From Limnoperna fortunei (taxonomy: Eukaryota; Mollusca; Bivalvia; Mytilida; Modiolidae): DNA of 64,000 nt. Shown piece by piece: positions 23,590-35,075 of this stretch. A model generated the notes under the pieces. The model made no database searches. It was not told the origin of the DNA and saw only the letters and a program-made list of their open reading frames with translations. Location: the NCBI GenBank assembly GCA_944474755.1, contig OX104119.1, forward strand, positions 45,223,927-45,287,926, written 5' to 3'. Both the position numbers and the translations under genes were made by a program. Each line of letters begins with the position of its first letter. Position 1 is the stretch's first letter.

Positions 23590-23644
23590 AAAAAAGGCAC
23601 TAACAAACAAACAATACCAAGTGTTCACCAATCATTCTACTAAC

Positions 23645-23941
23645 CTGCTTTAACAAATAAATTGAATTTGCCTTCAGTTCCTATTGAAATTGTGTAGTTC
23701 TTTCCAAAATCACCTTTTTGTAAACTGCACATTTTGACATCAATAGTATTGTTAAGAATTATCAAAGAAAATTTTCCATCAGTCGTGTTAGTACTGAGGT
23801 TGCTGTATATATGTGTTTGACAGGTATTATAATCACAGCTTTCAAGAAGAATGTTTGAATCTCTGTGAAGATTACTAAGTTTAGTAATATCAATGGTGAA
23901 CACAATGCATTCTCCTTGATAGTGTGGAACTAAGTTGGTGT
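23645..23941 (-). CDS. Ig-like domain exon, copy C (host gene)
   Basis: This is a third copy of the 297-bp phase 1-1 exon, nearly identical to 11044-11340, with intact acceptor (TTTTTTATTTACAG) and donor (GTTAGTAG). One visible change turns V to F in the K-G-D-V-G-K-N-Y segment and another changes the second residue. Sequence upstream on the minus strand (23942-24100) also matches units A and B. Downstream homology stops at 23595, where family F3 begins, so no linker exon is found nearby. Open frame and splice sites suggest it is functional or recently so. Confidence 0.65.
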
Positions 23942-24104
23942 CTGTAAATAAAAAAGTATCTTTGTCATATGGTAATGTTATGCTACAAAAGATTAGTTAA
24001 ACTAACAAATGCTAAATAATCTTTTAAAAAAGCTAAAACAATTTCATGTTTTATCAATAAATATACATAAAACAATGAAATTTGAAAACATTTTACTGAT
24101 ATAT

Positions 24105-24735
24105 GTTATTCGGAATCTTCACAGGGGATAGGGGTTCATATTCCTTCACAGGGGATACGGGTTTATATTCCCTGAGCCGGAGACGAAGGGAATATAGAAT
24201 ACAGACAGGGAATATGAACCCGTATCCCCAGTGAAGCCCAAATAACAATTATATTCTGTTGAAGTCTTCTTGTACTAATATTCTAGAGTATATAATTAGA
24301 TTAGACATTTGTCATGCTTGAAGAAAATACTTTGTTTGGACCACTCGACTATTGGAGAACCTACCATTCAACACATTTAAGCTTCCAACAAAACTTTTTA
24401 TGGCATTTTAAATTTTATAACCTTGATATTTTTTGTTAGCCATTTTAGAAGACTTCAAGTTATGGGTTATCTCCCTTGTAAATTTCAAGACAAATCGCAG
24501 ACGGAGATGATAGATTCCATAAAATGAATGTAATTAAAATCGACATTTGATACCTTTATATTATGTTTAAATATTTTTATTATGTAAAACAAATAAATTG
24601 TTCAATGAATAGATGCTATTTTGAATCTGGTTTCAATATCCCCGGGGTTTCACAGGGAATACGGTATGATATCCCAGTCTTGATTAACCAATCAAATTGA
24701 AGGGATTCACTAGATACATTACTTCAACAGAATAT
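24105..24735. mobile_element. Compound foldback insertion in copy C
   Basis: Relative to unit A this 631-bp block is extra. Its left part (24105-24246) is a multi-arm palindrome: GTTATT...GGTTCATATTCC pairs with GGGAATATGAACC...AATAAC, with an inner ATATTCCC/GGGAATAT stem. The right part is bounded by a perfect 15-bp inverted repeat (ATATTCTGTTGAAGT at 24251-24265 and its complement at 24721-24735). Non-coding; class unknown. Confidence 0.6.
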
Positions 24736-24736
24736 A

Positions 24737-25440
24737 TAAATATATGCATGTATCTCTCTCATACTATGAATCTCCATTCAGATGTCATAAGTATTGTGAC
24801 AACCATATAATATACTAGTTTCTTTCCAGAGGTTTTCTGAAGTACATGAATCAGAAATACAGGGTTAATACTAAATATTTTCAGACATCTACAAATCAAT
24901 CCACCCCAACATTGTTAGAATTAGATTTAAATAATGTCCAATCTTTTTGCTTACCCTCAGTGGGATTTGAACTCACACTGTGGCACCCATTAGCTAGAAT
25001 TATATCCAAAGGTCTAGACCACTGGGTAAAATCAGCTTTGTAAAAATAGAGCTTCATAAAGCAAGGTGAATTGTAAAGATAGATATAGTACATGTATACT
25101 AGCGTGTGACGATGGAATTTTTGGTAACAAATACTCTTTATCTGACATTCTAATATAACGTCCCTACATTAATGTCAACCAATATATCCCCACATTGCAC
25201 ACGTGCAATGTGACGTAACAATAGTAATGGCTTAATTTTGAAGTTCTTAATAAAATAAAAGTAAATAAATAAGACACATCGAGGGCAAGTTATGGTAAAA
25301 TATTCAATACTTGTTTTGTTAAAGTGTATTATTTGGTCCACTGTACATTGCTAATTTGAAAGGATTTCTTGACCAAAAATTTTTCATCCTGAAAATGACG
25401 GCTAGAAAAGCCTGTTGGAATGGAAAAACACAGGATGTTA
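24737..25440 (-). repeat. Dispersed tRNA-like (SINE-type) repeat, copy 2
   Basis: This is the best copy of the repeat at 6110-6660. On the minus strand, 25045 to 24955 has a tRNA-like head with box A-like CAGTGGTCTAGACC and box B-like GAGTTCAAATCCC. It is not a functional tRNA as far as I can fold by eye. Confidence 0.45.
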
Positions 25441-25479
25441 TATTAGAATTGTAATAATTAATTCTGGATATAATGTTGT

Positions 25480-25544
25480 ACTCATTTACACATGGGCTAA
25501 AGCTCGGTAAAAAATATAAAGTCCCAGCCCATGTATAAATGAGT
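25480..25544. repeat. Foldback hairpin
   Basis: Arms of 19 nt (25480-25498 ACTCATTTACACATGGGCT and 25526-25544) pair with one mismatch around a 27-nt loop. No element boundaries are evident. Confidence 0.6.
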
Positions 25545-25959
25545 ATACCATCACACCCCTCATGAATTATTTCTTAAGTAATCTAATTCAGCATTTCAGT
25601 ATATATTACAAAGTTACTTGTCACAGTAAGTAAAATATATGAATATTTGTGACAACCATATTATATCTTTCCAGTGGATTTCTGAACCTTCAGAAATATA
25701 GGGTTAATACTAAATATTTATATAGTGGCCACACGCTAGTGTTGGGCTTAATTTGTAGACATATAGATATATTATTTCTGATGCTTCACTACACTGGGCA
25801 AAGTGAGTGACTTAAGGCACCTCAAAAGCAAAGCTAAAGTAGCCTAGCTACAATAATGTAGCTCCTTTCTTTTTCATCTTGATGGAGCTACAAAGAAGTC
25901 CCATTACTTGCAATGGAGCAGCCCGGGAATGATTCATAAACAGAGGTATTATGCATAAT

Positions 25960-26804
25960 CAGTCTTCGCGAAATGCGTCGGTCCGACGGACAAAACCGAT
26001 ATAATAATGCTTGGACCAGTAAAAAATCACGTTTCGTCGGTCTGAAAGTCCGATATTGTTATTATCGAAGTTAAAGTTGCCCTGATGGTTCGTTCACAGA
26101 AAATACTTATATATCTGGTAGTACTGATTCACACAAACTTCCAACTTTTGAGAAAATATGTAAAACCAATAAAAATTGCGAAGATCCTGCGTATTTAACT
26201 CATTTTTGAAACGTTTTAGTTTGGCAAATGGATTACGCGCCATTTGTTTATTTCCGGGATATGTCTAATTACCAACAGCGAGAAATGAGAAAAAAGTAGA
26301 CTACAACGGCCTTCAATGAAAACTCGTAACTGTTTGATAAACAAACACTTGAAACTCAAAAGTTCGTTTGAAACATATTTTTTTTTAATCATTGGCTTTG
26401 ATAATATATAAAATATATACTAGTAAGCTAAAATTGAAGGAATAAAAATAAATGGTTATCAATGACCTCATGATAATTTCTATAGATGGGTTTCCCATGA
26501 AGCAGTTGCTTTCAGCTTTGTGAATTATTTCTGTGTATAATAAAATGTTACTTTATTTATATTCTTTTGAATTTTGTCCAGATATACACAGCTTGTTAAT
26601 AACAGTTATGAATAGTATGATGTTTACAATAACTTTTATGTGTGATATATATCTGTATCTACATTCATATAAGGTAGCTAGTTAAATGTAAACAATGGCT
26701 ACATCGACAAATTTGGTCCGGGAAAAGCTGCTTCGGTCCAGCATTTCTGGGGAAGTTGGTGGACCGAATGTCCACCATTCTATGGAAAGATTTCGTGAAG
26801 ACTG
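25960..26804. mobile_element. CAGTCTTC inverted-repeat transposon, copy 3 (6-bp TSD)
   Basis: This 845-bp element has ends CAGTCTTCGCGAAAT and (reverse complement) CAGTCTTCACGAAAT. CATAAT is duplicated at 25954-25959 and 26805-26810. The interior is unrelated by eye to copies 1 and 2 but carries repeated GGTCC/GGACC motifs near both ends. It belongs to the same terminal family by TIR and target length. Non-coding. Confidence 0.8.
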
Positions 26805-27119
26805 CATAATTATCTGCTATTAAACTGTTTCCCTAGTTTGCTACAAAACTATTTTATGTCTCCACAGTTCAACTGATATTTCTACAACACCTAATTCCTA
26901 CGTTTTAACATTTTATTTATAATCATGGCATTGTTGACAATATTTACTGATATTATTGAAAAATAATACACTACGCAATTTATATTATGTCAACAAAAGG
27001 CCATGAAAATGAAAGTGTTAAAATTAATTAATAAGGCATTGTAGAAAAGTTCGCTCAATCGTGGAGAAAATTATTTATTAAACCAAAACAGCAGTTCAAT
27101 AGCAGAAAATATGTATAAA

Positions 27120-28519
27120 TCCCATAGGTGTTTTTGCAATTCCCCGGATGGTTCATTGAAGAGTTTGCACATTTTGTATATCTGGTCCAACTAATTTGTC
27201 CAGACTAACACTTTATCAGTAAATATGCAATTCTAATTAAAATTGCAAAGAATTTGCATATTGAACATTTTTGTTAAAAGTTAAAGTTTAAATAAAATCT
27301 GTTGACAAATTCACACGTTATGATCTGAAAACCACCAACTTTTGACAAACAAAAATTTGAATTGGTCGAAAACTACATATTGGATTGTGCTGAAAACAGA
27401 ACTTGATCTTCATTTTATAGTACTGAACAGCTATGCAAAGTTTATATAAAACCTGTTTACATTTGTATGCCTTTTCAAGTAATGATCTGGAAACCACCAA
27501 CTCCTCACCAAAAAAATTATTTGAATTGGCCTTAGTTCAAAACTGCATATTGGATTGTGCTGAAAACTGAACTTGATCTTCATTTTATAGTACTGAACAG
27601 CTGTGGAAAGTTTGAACAAAATCTTAAAGTTTTATTTAGAAACCACAAAGACAGACACTTATATCCATATGGAGGGTAAAATAATGAAAAATAGGGCATT
27701 GGATTTAAATTGTTTTTAATATTCATGAACTGAATTACAAGTCAGCATATAGGAACAGCTGAGCATGATAATTATAGATTTACATTTTTTGAAACGAGAT
27801 GCATTTTCTCATCCGTATCTCATCAAAGGGCGACATGATGAAATTACATATTTATGAATAAACAGGTAGTCTGGGCCAAATAGTTGGACCAGATGTACAA
27901 GTATCTTCTTTTGGGCGACGAGGAAAATAACAGTGTGACTTTAACTTCGCTTTTGAGGCACCATAAGGTGACTTAGGACCCAGAATGGTGACTATGTGTG
28001 GTCAGCCTTGTGAGTTACAGATCATGTTCGAATATTGTTCCAGTCCAATGATTTTATACGAAATGATCTCAATTGGACTTCAAAAAAATACAAGTTTTCT
28101 AGACTTTTTTCTAAATGCTTGCAGATATTGAGGTGATATTTGGTATGTGAGTCAACCATGATGAGTTACAGATAAAGTTCGAATATCGTTCTGGTCCAAT
28201 GATTTTTGACGAAAATTATGGCCTTCATTTTATGCTACTTAACAGCTGTACAAAGTTTAAACAAAAAGTTATGATCTGGAAAGTACCACTGATGACAAAA
28301 AAAATATTTTAATTGGACCAAGACGAAAACTTCGAACTAGCCTGTGAGGAAAATCGAACTTGGTCTTCATTTTATAGTACTTCACAGCTGTGCTAAATTT
28401 AAACAAAATCTAATCACGCATTTAGAGGTTATCATCTGGGAACCAGAGGCATGGACAGATAAATGGATGGTAGGACATGAGGACCAATATATAACCCCGA
28501 CTCTGTCAAGTGAGGTATA
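27120..28519 (+). mobile_element. Helitron-like family F6 material, two arrays
   Basis: Core units (landmark CATTTTATAGTACTGAACAGCTG) occur at 27120-27690 and, more diverged, at 27995-28490. The second array ends in a degenerate F6 terminal hairpin (about 28491-28519, TAACCCCGACT...AGTGAGGTAT). A SINE sits immediately after, using part of that hairpin as its target duplication. The stretch 27700-27995 between the arrays is unassigned. Confidence 0.55.
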
Positions 28520-28654
28520 TTGTTTTTTTGTTTGTTTGATGGTGTTTAACGCCACTTTCAGCAATTTTTCAGCTATATCATGGCGTCCAGTTTTTATTGG
28601 GGGAGGAAGCCGGAGTACCCGGAGAAAACCCCTGACCTGCGGTAGGAAAACTGG
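28520..28654 (-). mobile_element. 5'-truncated V-SINE (RUDI-like) with 13-bp TSD
   Basis: The minus strand carries the V-domain (GGTTTTCTCCGGGTACTCCGG) and the 3' tail (GCTGAAAAATTGCTGAAAGTG, then CGTTAAACACCATCAAAC), but no tRNA head. It is flanked by identical CAAGTGAGGTATA at 28507-28519 and 28655-28667. Target-primed integration with 5' truncation explains it. Confidence 0.85.
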
Positions 28655-28830
28655 CAAGTGAGGTATACAAATTTTATGTAAATAAATAGAAAAAATGTGT
28701 AATGATTGGGAAATTAAGTTTTTTATAGTCTCCCTGACCACTTCCTGAAGTCTCAGGGCATCATTTCTCCTTGTTTGGTTTTACTTTTTTAGAGTGTGAT
28801 GACCCTTGATAGGGGTCACCACACTCCAAA

Positions 28831-30824
28831 CTAGAGGCTCCCAGGAGCCTGTAATCGCTCACCTGGAACTCAAATGACCAACTATATTTAAATTTTTGAA
28901 ATTAACAGTTTCAGTCTAGTTGTTTTAGCTTTTAAGTTACAGTGCAAAAACTAAACATTTCTTCAAAAATTTTAGTCAAGTACAATAACTCCTAAGGTGC
29001 CATCAGATAATTTCTGAAAATTAAATGGTTTGTAGGCCTTGTCCTTCAGGGAAATTTAGAAATTTACAGCTGTACTCTAGGCGTGTTATAGACTAATTTA
29101 TAATACAGAAACTGTTCATTTGTCCAAATTCATAATTAAAGGGCAATAACTCCTATAAAGAGTCATCTTGCAATTTTGGACTAATCAATCATTTGTAGGG
29201 CTTCTATTGCTGATCATTTGTGCAATTTACAGTTTCAATCTAGCTGCTATAGTTTTCAAATTACAGGACGAAAATGGAAAATTTCATTAAAAAATTGTCA
29301 TTTAAGGGCAATAATCCCTATAAGGAGTCATCTGACAATTTCAGAACCAATCAAGTGAATTGAAGGGCTTTTATTGCTGATCATTTTTGCCATGTTTAAT
29401 TTCACTCTAGCTGTAATGGTTTTTAAGTTACAGGCCAAAAAGGAAAATTTCATAAAAAATTGCAATTTAAGGGCAATAACTCCTATAAGGAGTCATCTGA
29501 CAATTTCAGACCAATCAAGTGATTTGTAGGGCTTTTATTGCTGATCATTTTTGCTATTTACAGTTTCACTCTAGCTGTTACAGTTTTTAAGTTACAGGAC
29601 AAAAACGGAAAATTTCGAAAAAAAATTGCCATTTATGGGCAATAACTAATATAACGAGTTGTCTGACAATTTCAGACCAATCAAGTGAATAGTAGGGCCT
29701 TTATTGCTGATCATTTTTGCTATTTACAGTTTCAATCTAGCTGCTATAGTTTTCAAGTTACAGGACAAAAACGAAAAATTTCATAAAAAATTGCCATTTA
29801 AGGGCAATAACTCCTATAAGGAGTCATCTGACAATTTCAGACTAATACAGTGAATTGTAGGGCTTTTATTGCTGATCATTTTTACTATTTACAGTTTCAG
29901 TCTGACTGTTATAGTTTTTAAGTTACAGGACAAAAACAGAAAATTTCATAAAAAATTGCCATTTATGGGCAATAACTAATATAAGGAGTTATCTGACAAT
30001 TTCAGACCAATCAAGTGAATTGTAGGGCCTTTATTGCTGATCATTTGTGCCATTTACAGTTTCAATCTAGCTGATATAGTTTTCAAGTTACAGGACAAAA
30101 AGAGAAAATTTCATAAAAAATTGCCATTTAAGGGCAATAACTCCTATGAGGAGTCATCTGACAATTTCAGACAAATACAGTGAATTGTAGGGCTTGTATT
30201 GCTGATCATTTTTGCTGTGTACAGTTTTACTCTAGCTGTTATAGTTTTTAAGTTACGGGACAAATAGGAAAAATTTCATAAAAAATTGTCATTTAAGGGC
30301 AATAACTCATATAAGGAGTCATCTGACAATTTCAGACCATTTAAGTGAATTGTAGGGCTTTTATTGCTGATCATTTTTGCCATTTACAGTTTCACTCTAC
30401 CTCTTATAGTTTTCAAGTTATATTGTAAATACCAAAAATTTTGTCAAAAATCATCAATAAAGGGCAATAACTCCTACAAGAAGTCAATACACAACTTCAC
30501 ACTAATAGCAACTATTGTAGACCTTAATGTGCTGATCAATTTGAGGTAACGGTTTTCTCTATAGCTATTATAATTTTTGAGATAATGATCAAAAACCTGT
30601 GTTGACACCCATGTTCTATTTTTAGTAACAGTGGCCATCTTTGTCTGTTGATCAACACCCTGGGTACAAACTTGACACTAGGAACCCTAAGGATGATTGT
30701 GGCCAAGTTTGAAAAAAATTGGCCCAGTGGTTTCAGAGGAGAAGATTTTTGAAAAAGTTTACGACGTACGACAGACAACAGACGCCAAGTGATAGCAAAA
30801 GCTCACATGGACCTTCGGTGAGCT
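28831..30824 (+). mobile_element. Helitron-like element family F3, copy 2 (complete)
   Basis: It starts CTAGAGGCTCCCAGGAGCCT then GTAATCGCTCACCTGG, the same plan as F1. It carries about nine units of about 165 bp, a unique 3' part (30430-30790), an ACGACGTACGACAGACAAC tract, and terminal hairpin 30800-30824, shortened to AGCTCAC...GTGAGCT. An A-run follows. Confidence 0.8.
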
Positions 30825-30918
30825 AAAAAAGTAGGGAGCACACTCTAAAAAATTTCTTTATTGACATTATCACCGCACTGCTCATTATGGTAAAAACTTT
30901 ATCGTTGATTTTTGAAGG

Positions 30919-30943
30919 CCCCCCCCCCCCCCCCCCCCCCCCC
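30919..30943. repeat. Poly-C tract (25 nt)
   Basis: An uninterrupted C run preceded by TTTGAAGG. Others lie at 32616-32634 and 35146-35158, with G runs at 39841-39853 and 63554-63571. Lengths in assemblies are unreliable at such runs. Confidence 0.9.
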
Positions 30944-31664
30944 AGCAGTAATTCTATAATTAGGGGTGGGATTATAACTTTCTATTCATCTACCGTAACT
31001 ATAAATGGTTTCGGCTTGATGTGCATTTAATCAAAATATTTATTGTTCAATTTTTAAGTCTTTACACAGAAAATTATATGCAATAAATGAACACATTTCT
31101 ATTTAATTTACTATTATTTTTATAAATGTTCGACTACTAACAAATTATTTATGCTCCCGCCTCTTAATATGTTGTAAAAAAAAATCATACAATAAATGCT
31201 CTATTTCACTTCAACTGACCTAAAAAATAAAGCGCAAAGTTTGAATACCTAAAAAAGCATTGTTATTATCCTATATTGTATTTTTCTCTTTTTTATCATA
31301 TTTTGAATGAATGCAGAGCACTTGATGCAATATACATTTTCAGGTAAAAATAGGAAAGAAAGTAGCTATTGTAATGATATACTTACTTGCATGTACAGGT
31401 GAATGGCCATACACACAAACCAAAAACCAAACCCTGCAAAAATTAAATTCAAACTAGAAATTACTCATTTCTGACAAATTTGGCAATGCAAAAAAATCTC
31501 TGCTTCTTGAAACATGTAAAATTTTAAGGAAAAGTTACTGCTTAATTGTATGTACATGTAACAAATCAGTCTTATTATGCTCAAATTGGCATGATCAATA
31601 TGTTGATTACTGAATGAATTAGAAAAGCTACTCATTTACTAACTTTTTTTTTGTTTCTGTCCAG

Positions 31665-31715
31665 CAGAGCAATATGGAGTCACTGCCTGGAGGACAATAT
31701 CAATACAGACCCGAG
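31665..31715 (+). CDS. Candidate internal exon (51 bp, phase 0)
   Basis: A textbook 3' splice site (branch-like ACTAAC, then a T-rich tract ending TGTCCAG at 31664) and a GAG|GTATGG donor bracket 51 bp. Read in frame 0 they give QSNMESLPGGQYQYRPE. Neighbouring sequence is non-repetitive, so this may be a real host exon. No partner exon is certain; 33530 onwards is one possibility. The gene is not recognised. Confidence 0.4.
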
Positions 31716-31931
31716 GTATGGACTGGCTAGTCATTTAAACTGTTCATAGGTTCCAGCAATGTTGGGATGTCTTAATAAAATTATTTATTACATTAATATT
31801 TCATGCGCTATGAAATATAAACAATGATATATGTTCGATAAATTATACCACGTTCATTAATTTTCAAAAACTACTGTGCCATACACATGATACATAGATT
31901 TTTTTTTAATTTTAGATCCAAGATATTCTTT

Positions 31932-32355
31932 TGTATTGTAAATATATTTATAGCAAAATTATGTATTGTTAATATATTTATAGCAAAATTATGTACTGTA
32001 AATATATTTATAGCAAAATTATGTACTGTACATTGTGTAAATATATTTATAGCAAAATTATGTATTGTTAATATATTAATAAGAAAATTATGTATTGTAA
32101 ATATATTTATAGCAAAATTATGTACTGTAAATATATTTATAGCAAAATTATGTATTGTTAATATATTAATAAGAAAATTATGTATTGTAAATATATTTAT
32201 AGCAAAATTATGTACTGTAAATATATTTATAGCAAAATTATGTATTGTTAATATATTAATAAGAAAATTATGTATTGTAAATATATTTATAGCAAAATTA
32301 TGTATTGTTAATATATTAATAAGAAAATTATGTATTGTAAATGAATTAATAGCAA
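31932..32355 (+). repeat. 30-bp minisatellite with higher-order structure
   Basis: About 14 units of ATGTATTGTAAATATATTTA-TAGCAAAATT type, with a variant ending AATAAG-AAAATT. The variants alternate in a three-unit, 90-bp pattern repeated about three times. As 30 is divisible by 3, the whole array is open and gives a 181-codon frame with a ten-residue period (CIVNIFIAKL). This is almost certainly not a protein. Confidence 0.85.
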
Positions 32356-32811
32356 AATTGAAGTATTTTTTGGCAGTTGTGAAAAAATTACCAATGCAAA
32401 CAGTGTTACAAGTTATGAAGTCATTTTATTAGTACAAATATTAGTTTGGTGGATATAATAGTAATGTGTGAGATTTTCTTTGTTAAATTGTTGTGTTTTG
32501 TTTATTTAATAGTGTAAAATCTTGCTTCAGAAATGACAAGAGATATGTTGTTGTTTACAAAAATCCCTTACGTTAATGGGCGATGCCATATTGAGTGATC
32601 ACATGTTACTGTAAAGGCCCCCCCCCCCCCCCCCCATTTTTATTTCTCCGCGCATCACGGTGGAGGAAATTGAGGTCTCGCCGGCCTATTCGTGGTCATT
32701 TCCACTGCGACTCGCGATCGCAAATTGCCAGTGGAAAGCAGGTATCGGGTGGAGAGCAGACGACTCCGTCATGTATTTGCGGTTATCCACTCTCTAAACA
32801 TTTGAGGATAT

Positions 32812-33290
32812 GTTGATTGATTGATTGATTAATGGTGTTTAACGCCCAAGCAGCAATATTTCAGCTATATTCAGGCAATGAACATGAAATGGATGATAAA
32901 ATGAACATGAAATGATGATGAATGAAAATGGGAAAATAGGGGTAACGGATTTTAGATTGCCACTGGCAAATGGACTCAGGGAGGATGGATAGGGTCGGGC
33001 AATTTAGCCTCCTGTAGCGGGATCGAAATCCCTACTCCTAGCGAATACTACAGCAGCGTTCTTTAACATGCGAGGAATGTGGCATTTTTCCCCAACACGG
33101 TGCACTAATATGGTTTGCGGTCAGGTTTTCCGTATTATGGCCTGACAACCCCAGCTTGCCAGGGGTACCCCATTCAACCACCTGGGGCACACATCCCAGT
33201 CGGTCTGTAGCCATACCGACCTGACACGCCGTTCAGGGTACTGGGCGCTATTTAGTCGCCTTTTACGAACCCGTTTCAGATAAATTTCAT
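32812..33290 (-). repeat. Dispersed repeat with SINE-like 3' tail, copy 1
   Basis: On the minus strand it ends ...CTGAAATATTGCTGCTTGGG-CGTTAAACACCATT followed by (AATC)n. That tail is shared with 57227-57375 and closely resembles the V-SINE tail. The upstream part (33000-33290) is GC-richer and is absent from the other copy. No pol III boxes are clear. Confidence 0.5.
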
Positions 33291-33434
33291 ATGTTATTCT
33301 GTAAAAAAACATACAACGGAAAGATCGTGTAGAATACTATTCTAACAATAGTTAGCAAAGTTGTGTTAAGATAATTTTTGTATGTATGGTTGTTGTAATT
33401 TATGATTCTTTTATTGTTTTTTTTATATTTCAGG

Positions 33435-33740
33435 CTGTCTGTGAAGATTTATCAGTTATCTATGTTATCAATTCATGTAGCTAAAAATCCAATTATCTTA
33501 TTTATTCTCTTGTTGTTCTTCTTATGTAGAGGTCAATACAGGCTTCGAGATGATAAATTTCAGTCAAAAGCTTGCCAACTACCATATATTTCTTTCCATT
33601 ATATTTATCAACTAATGAAGTTAACAGTTGTTCACATCCTCTGCAATGACGAAGTGACAACTTGCTTTATTTGTGTTACATACATTTGTATTCTGTTCAA
33701 CAGCAGGTTGCAATAAACAAATCCATGGACACCTGTTTGA
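33435..33740 (+). CDS. Possible terminal exon region
   Basis: Two good acceptors (ATATTTCAG at 33434; a T-rich tract ending ATGTAG at 33529) precede a frame open to a stop at 33714-33716. AATAAA at 33712-33717 overlaps that stop. The encoded tail begins GQYRLRDDKFQSK. Without conservation data this is a weak prediction. Confidence 0.2.
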
Positions 33741-34507
33741 CAATATGAATCGTCAAATAACTCACATTTACTTATTTAAAACAGAGAGCTTTGACACTGT
33801 TCAAATATAATTAGCTTGTTTTAAACTGTAGGTCAGTATGTGAGTTCAAGGTAAATAACGACCTAATTACAGTATTACCTTTGTTACACTAATTAAGTAA
33901 GTACCATGCATAACTGAGTTCTGATTAGCTTGTTTATGAATGGAATGCTGGGAATATTATTATAATTTTCTTAAATGGGAGATAATTCTTTTTTAAACTT
34001 TAGTAAGGGTATGGAGTAATTTGTGTAACCCATACCCAAAACATATTATCGGTAATAAAATCATTATAAACCTAAGTTTTGGTATTAAGATAGAATTATG
34101 TATAATAATAAAGGAAATAAATGATTTTTTGATTTCACTAAAGTATTTTGTTGTTAACTTTAAAAAATCTGTATAAAATGGGGTAAAATGTGTGACCGAA
34201 ACTAGAAAATTAGGTACAAAACCTGATGCATACTTATACACAGTATACAGTATGTTTAGTATTAGCTTTTTATTATTTTGTTAAAAATGTGTATATTTGA
34301 TAGAAATTTAATGTGTTAGTGTTTTTATACAAAGTTTTCATGGAATAACAAATTTACATCAAGCTTATATTGATTTAAAACAAATAACTTCTCAAGCAGA
34401 ATATTTATAAGTAACAAATTAATTTCTTTTTATGTCAAATTAATTTACTTATTTAATCAATATAATTTTCCTAAACACACATAATTCTAGATAAAACTAT
34501 TGGTTGA

Positions 34508-34665
34508 ATATTGGGAATCCGCAAACTGGGAATAGGCAAATTGGATGCAGCAATCTGGGAATCGTCAAATTGGATGCAGCAATCTGGGAATCGTCAAATT
34601 GGATGCGGCAATCTGGGAATTGGCAAATTGGGCGTGGCAATCTGGGAATCAGCAAATTGGAATGC
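34508..34665 (+). repeat. 29-bp minisatellite
   Basis: About five to six copies of a CTGGGAATCGTCAAATTGGA-TGCAGCAAT unit. Frames on both strands are spurious. Confidence 0.85.
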
Positions 34666-34879
34666 ATCGTAACATATATTGCAAGCCCTAGATTCTTGTC
34701 TAAGTAAATGCGTGAAGCCATAATCTAACTCAATTAACTGGTAATTGGTACCAATAACCAGCTTCTGTTATTCTCCAGCATTTCCAGACACTTTTGAACA
34801 ACATTCGCAGGAAAAATCCAAGGTTTGCATATTATTAAATTTATTAAATGCAACTGGTCTTAGAGTTTCATCTTTCTAA

Positions 34880-35075
34880 ATAAATGATTTAAAATTTTTT
34901 CAGCGAATTGTGGTGTGTTCTTCAAGTGTAGGGTGTGCTCGACACCAATCTTAATTGATAACTTTATTTCCGAAAATGGTGGGTTTTCACTGGGTAATCC
35001 GCTTACCTCCAAAATGCTAGATGGCACGATGAAGGTGAACAATTCATCATCAAAGTGACGTTAAACCTCAAAACA
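34880..35075 (+). mobile_element. Diverged V-SINE remnant
   Basis: In plus orientation it keeps CCAATCTTAATTGATAAC, a decayed V-domain (GGTTTTCACTGGGTAATCCG), and a tail related to GTGACGTTAAACCTCAAAAC. The head is only partial. Confidence 0.5.

Noticed and set aside
24955..25045. tRNA-like sequence with box A and box B resemblance
   Set aside because: It is part of a dispersed repeat and does not make a credible cloverleaf; treated as a SINE head, not a tRNA gene.
31887..32432. 181-codon plus-strand frame with ten-residue repeats
   Set aside because: Its openness follows from a 30-bp minisatellite unit; codons track the DNA repeat exactly.
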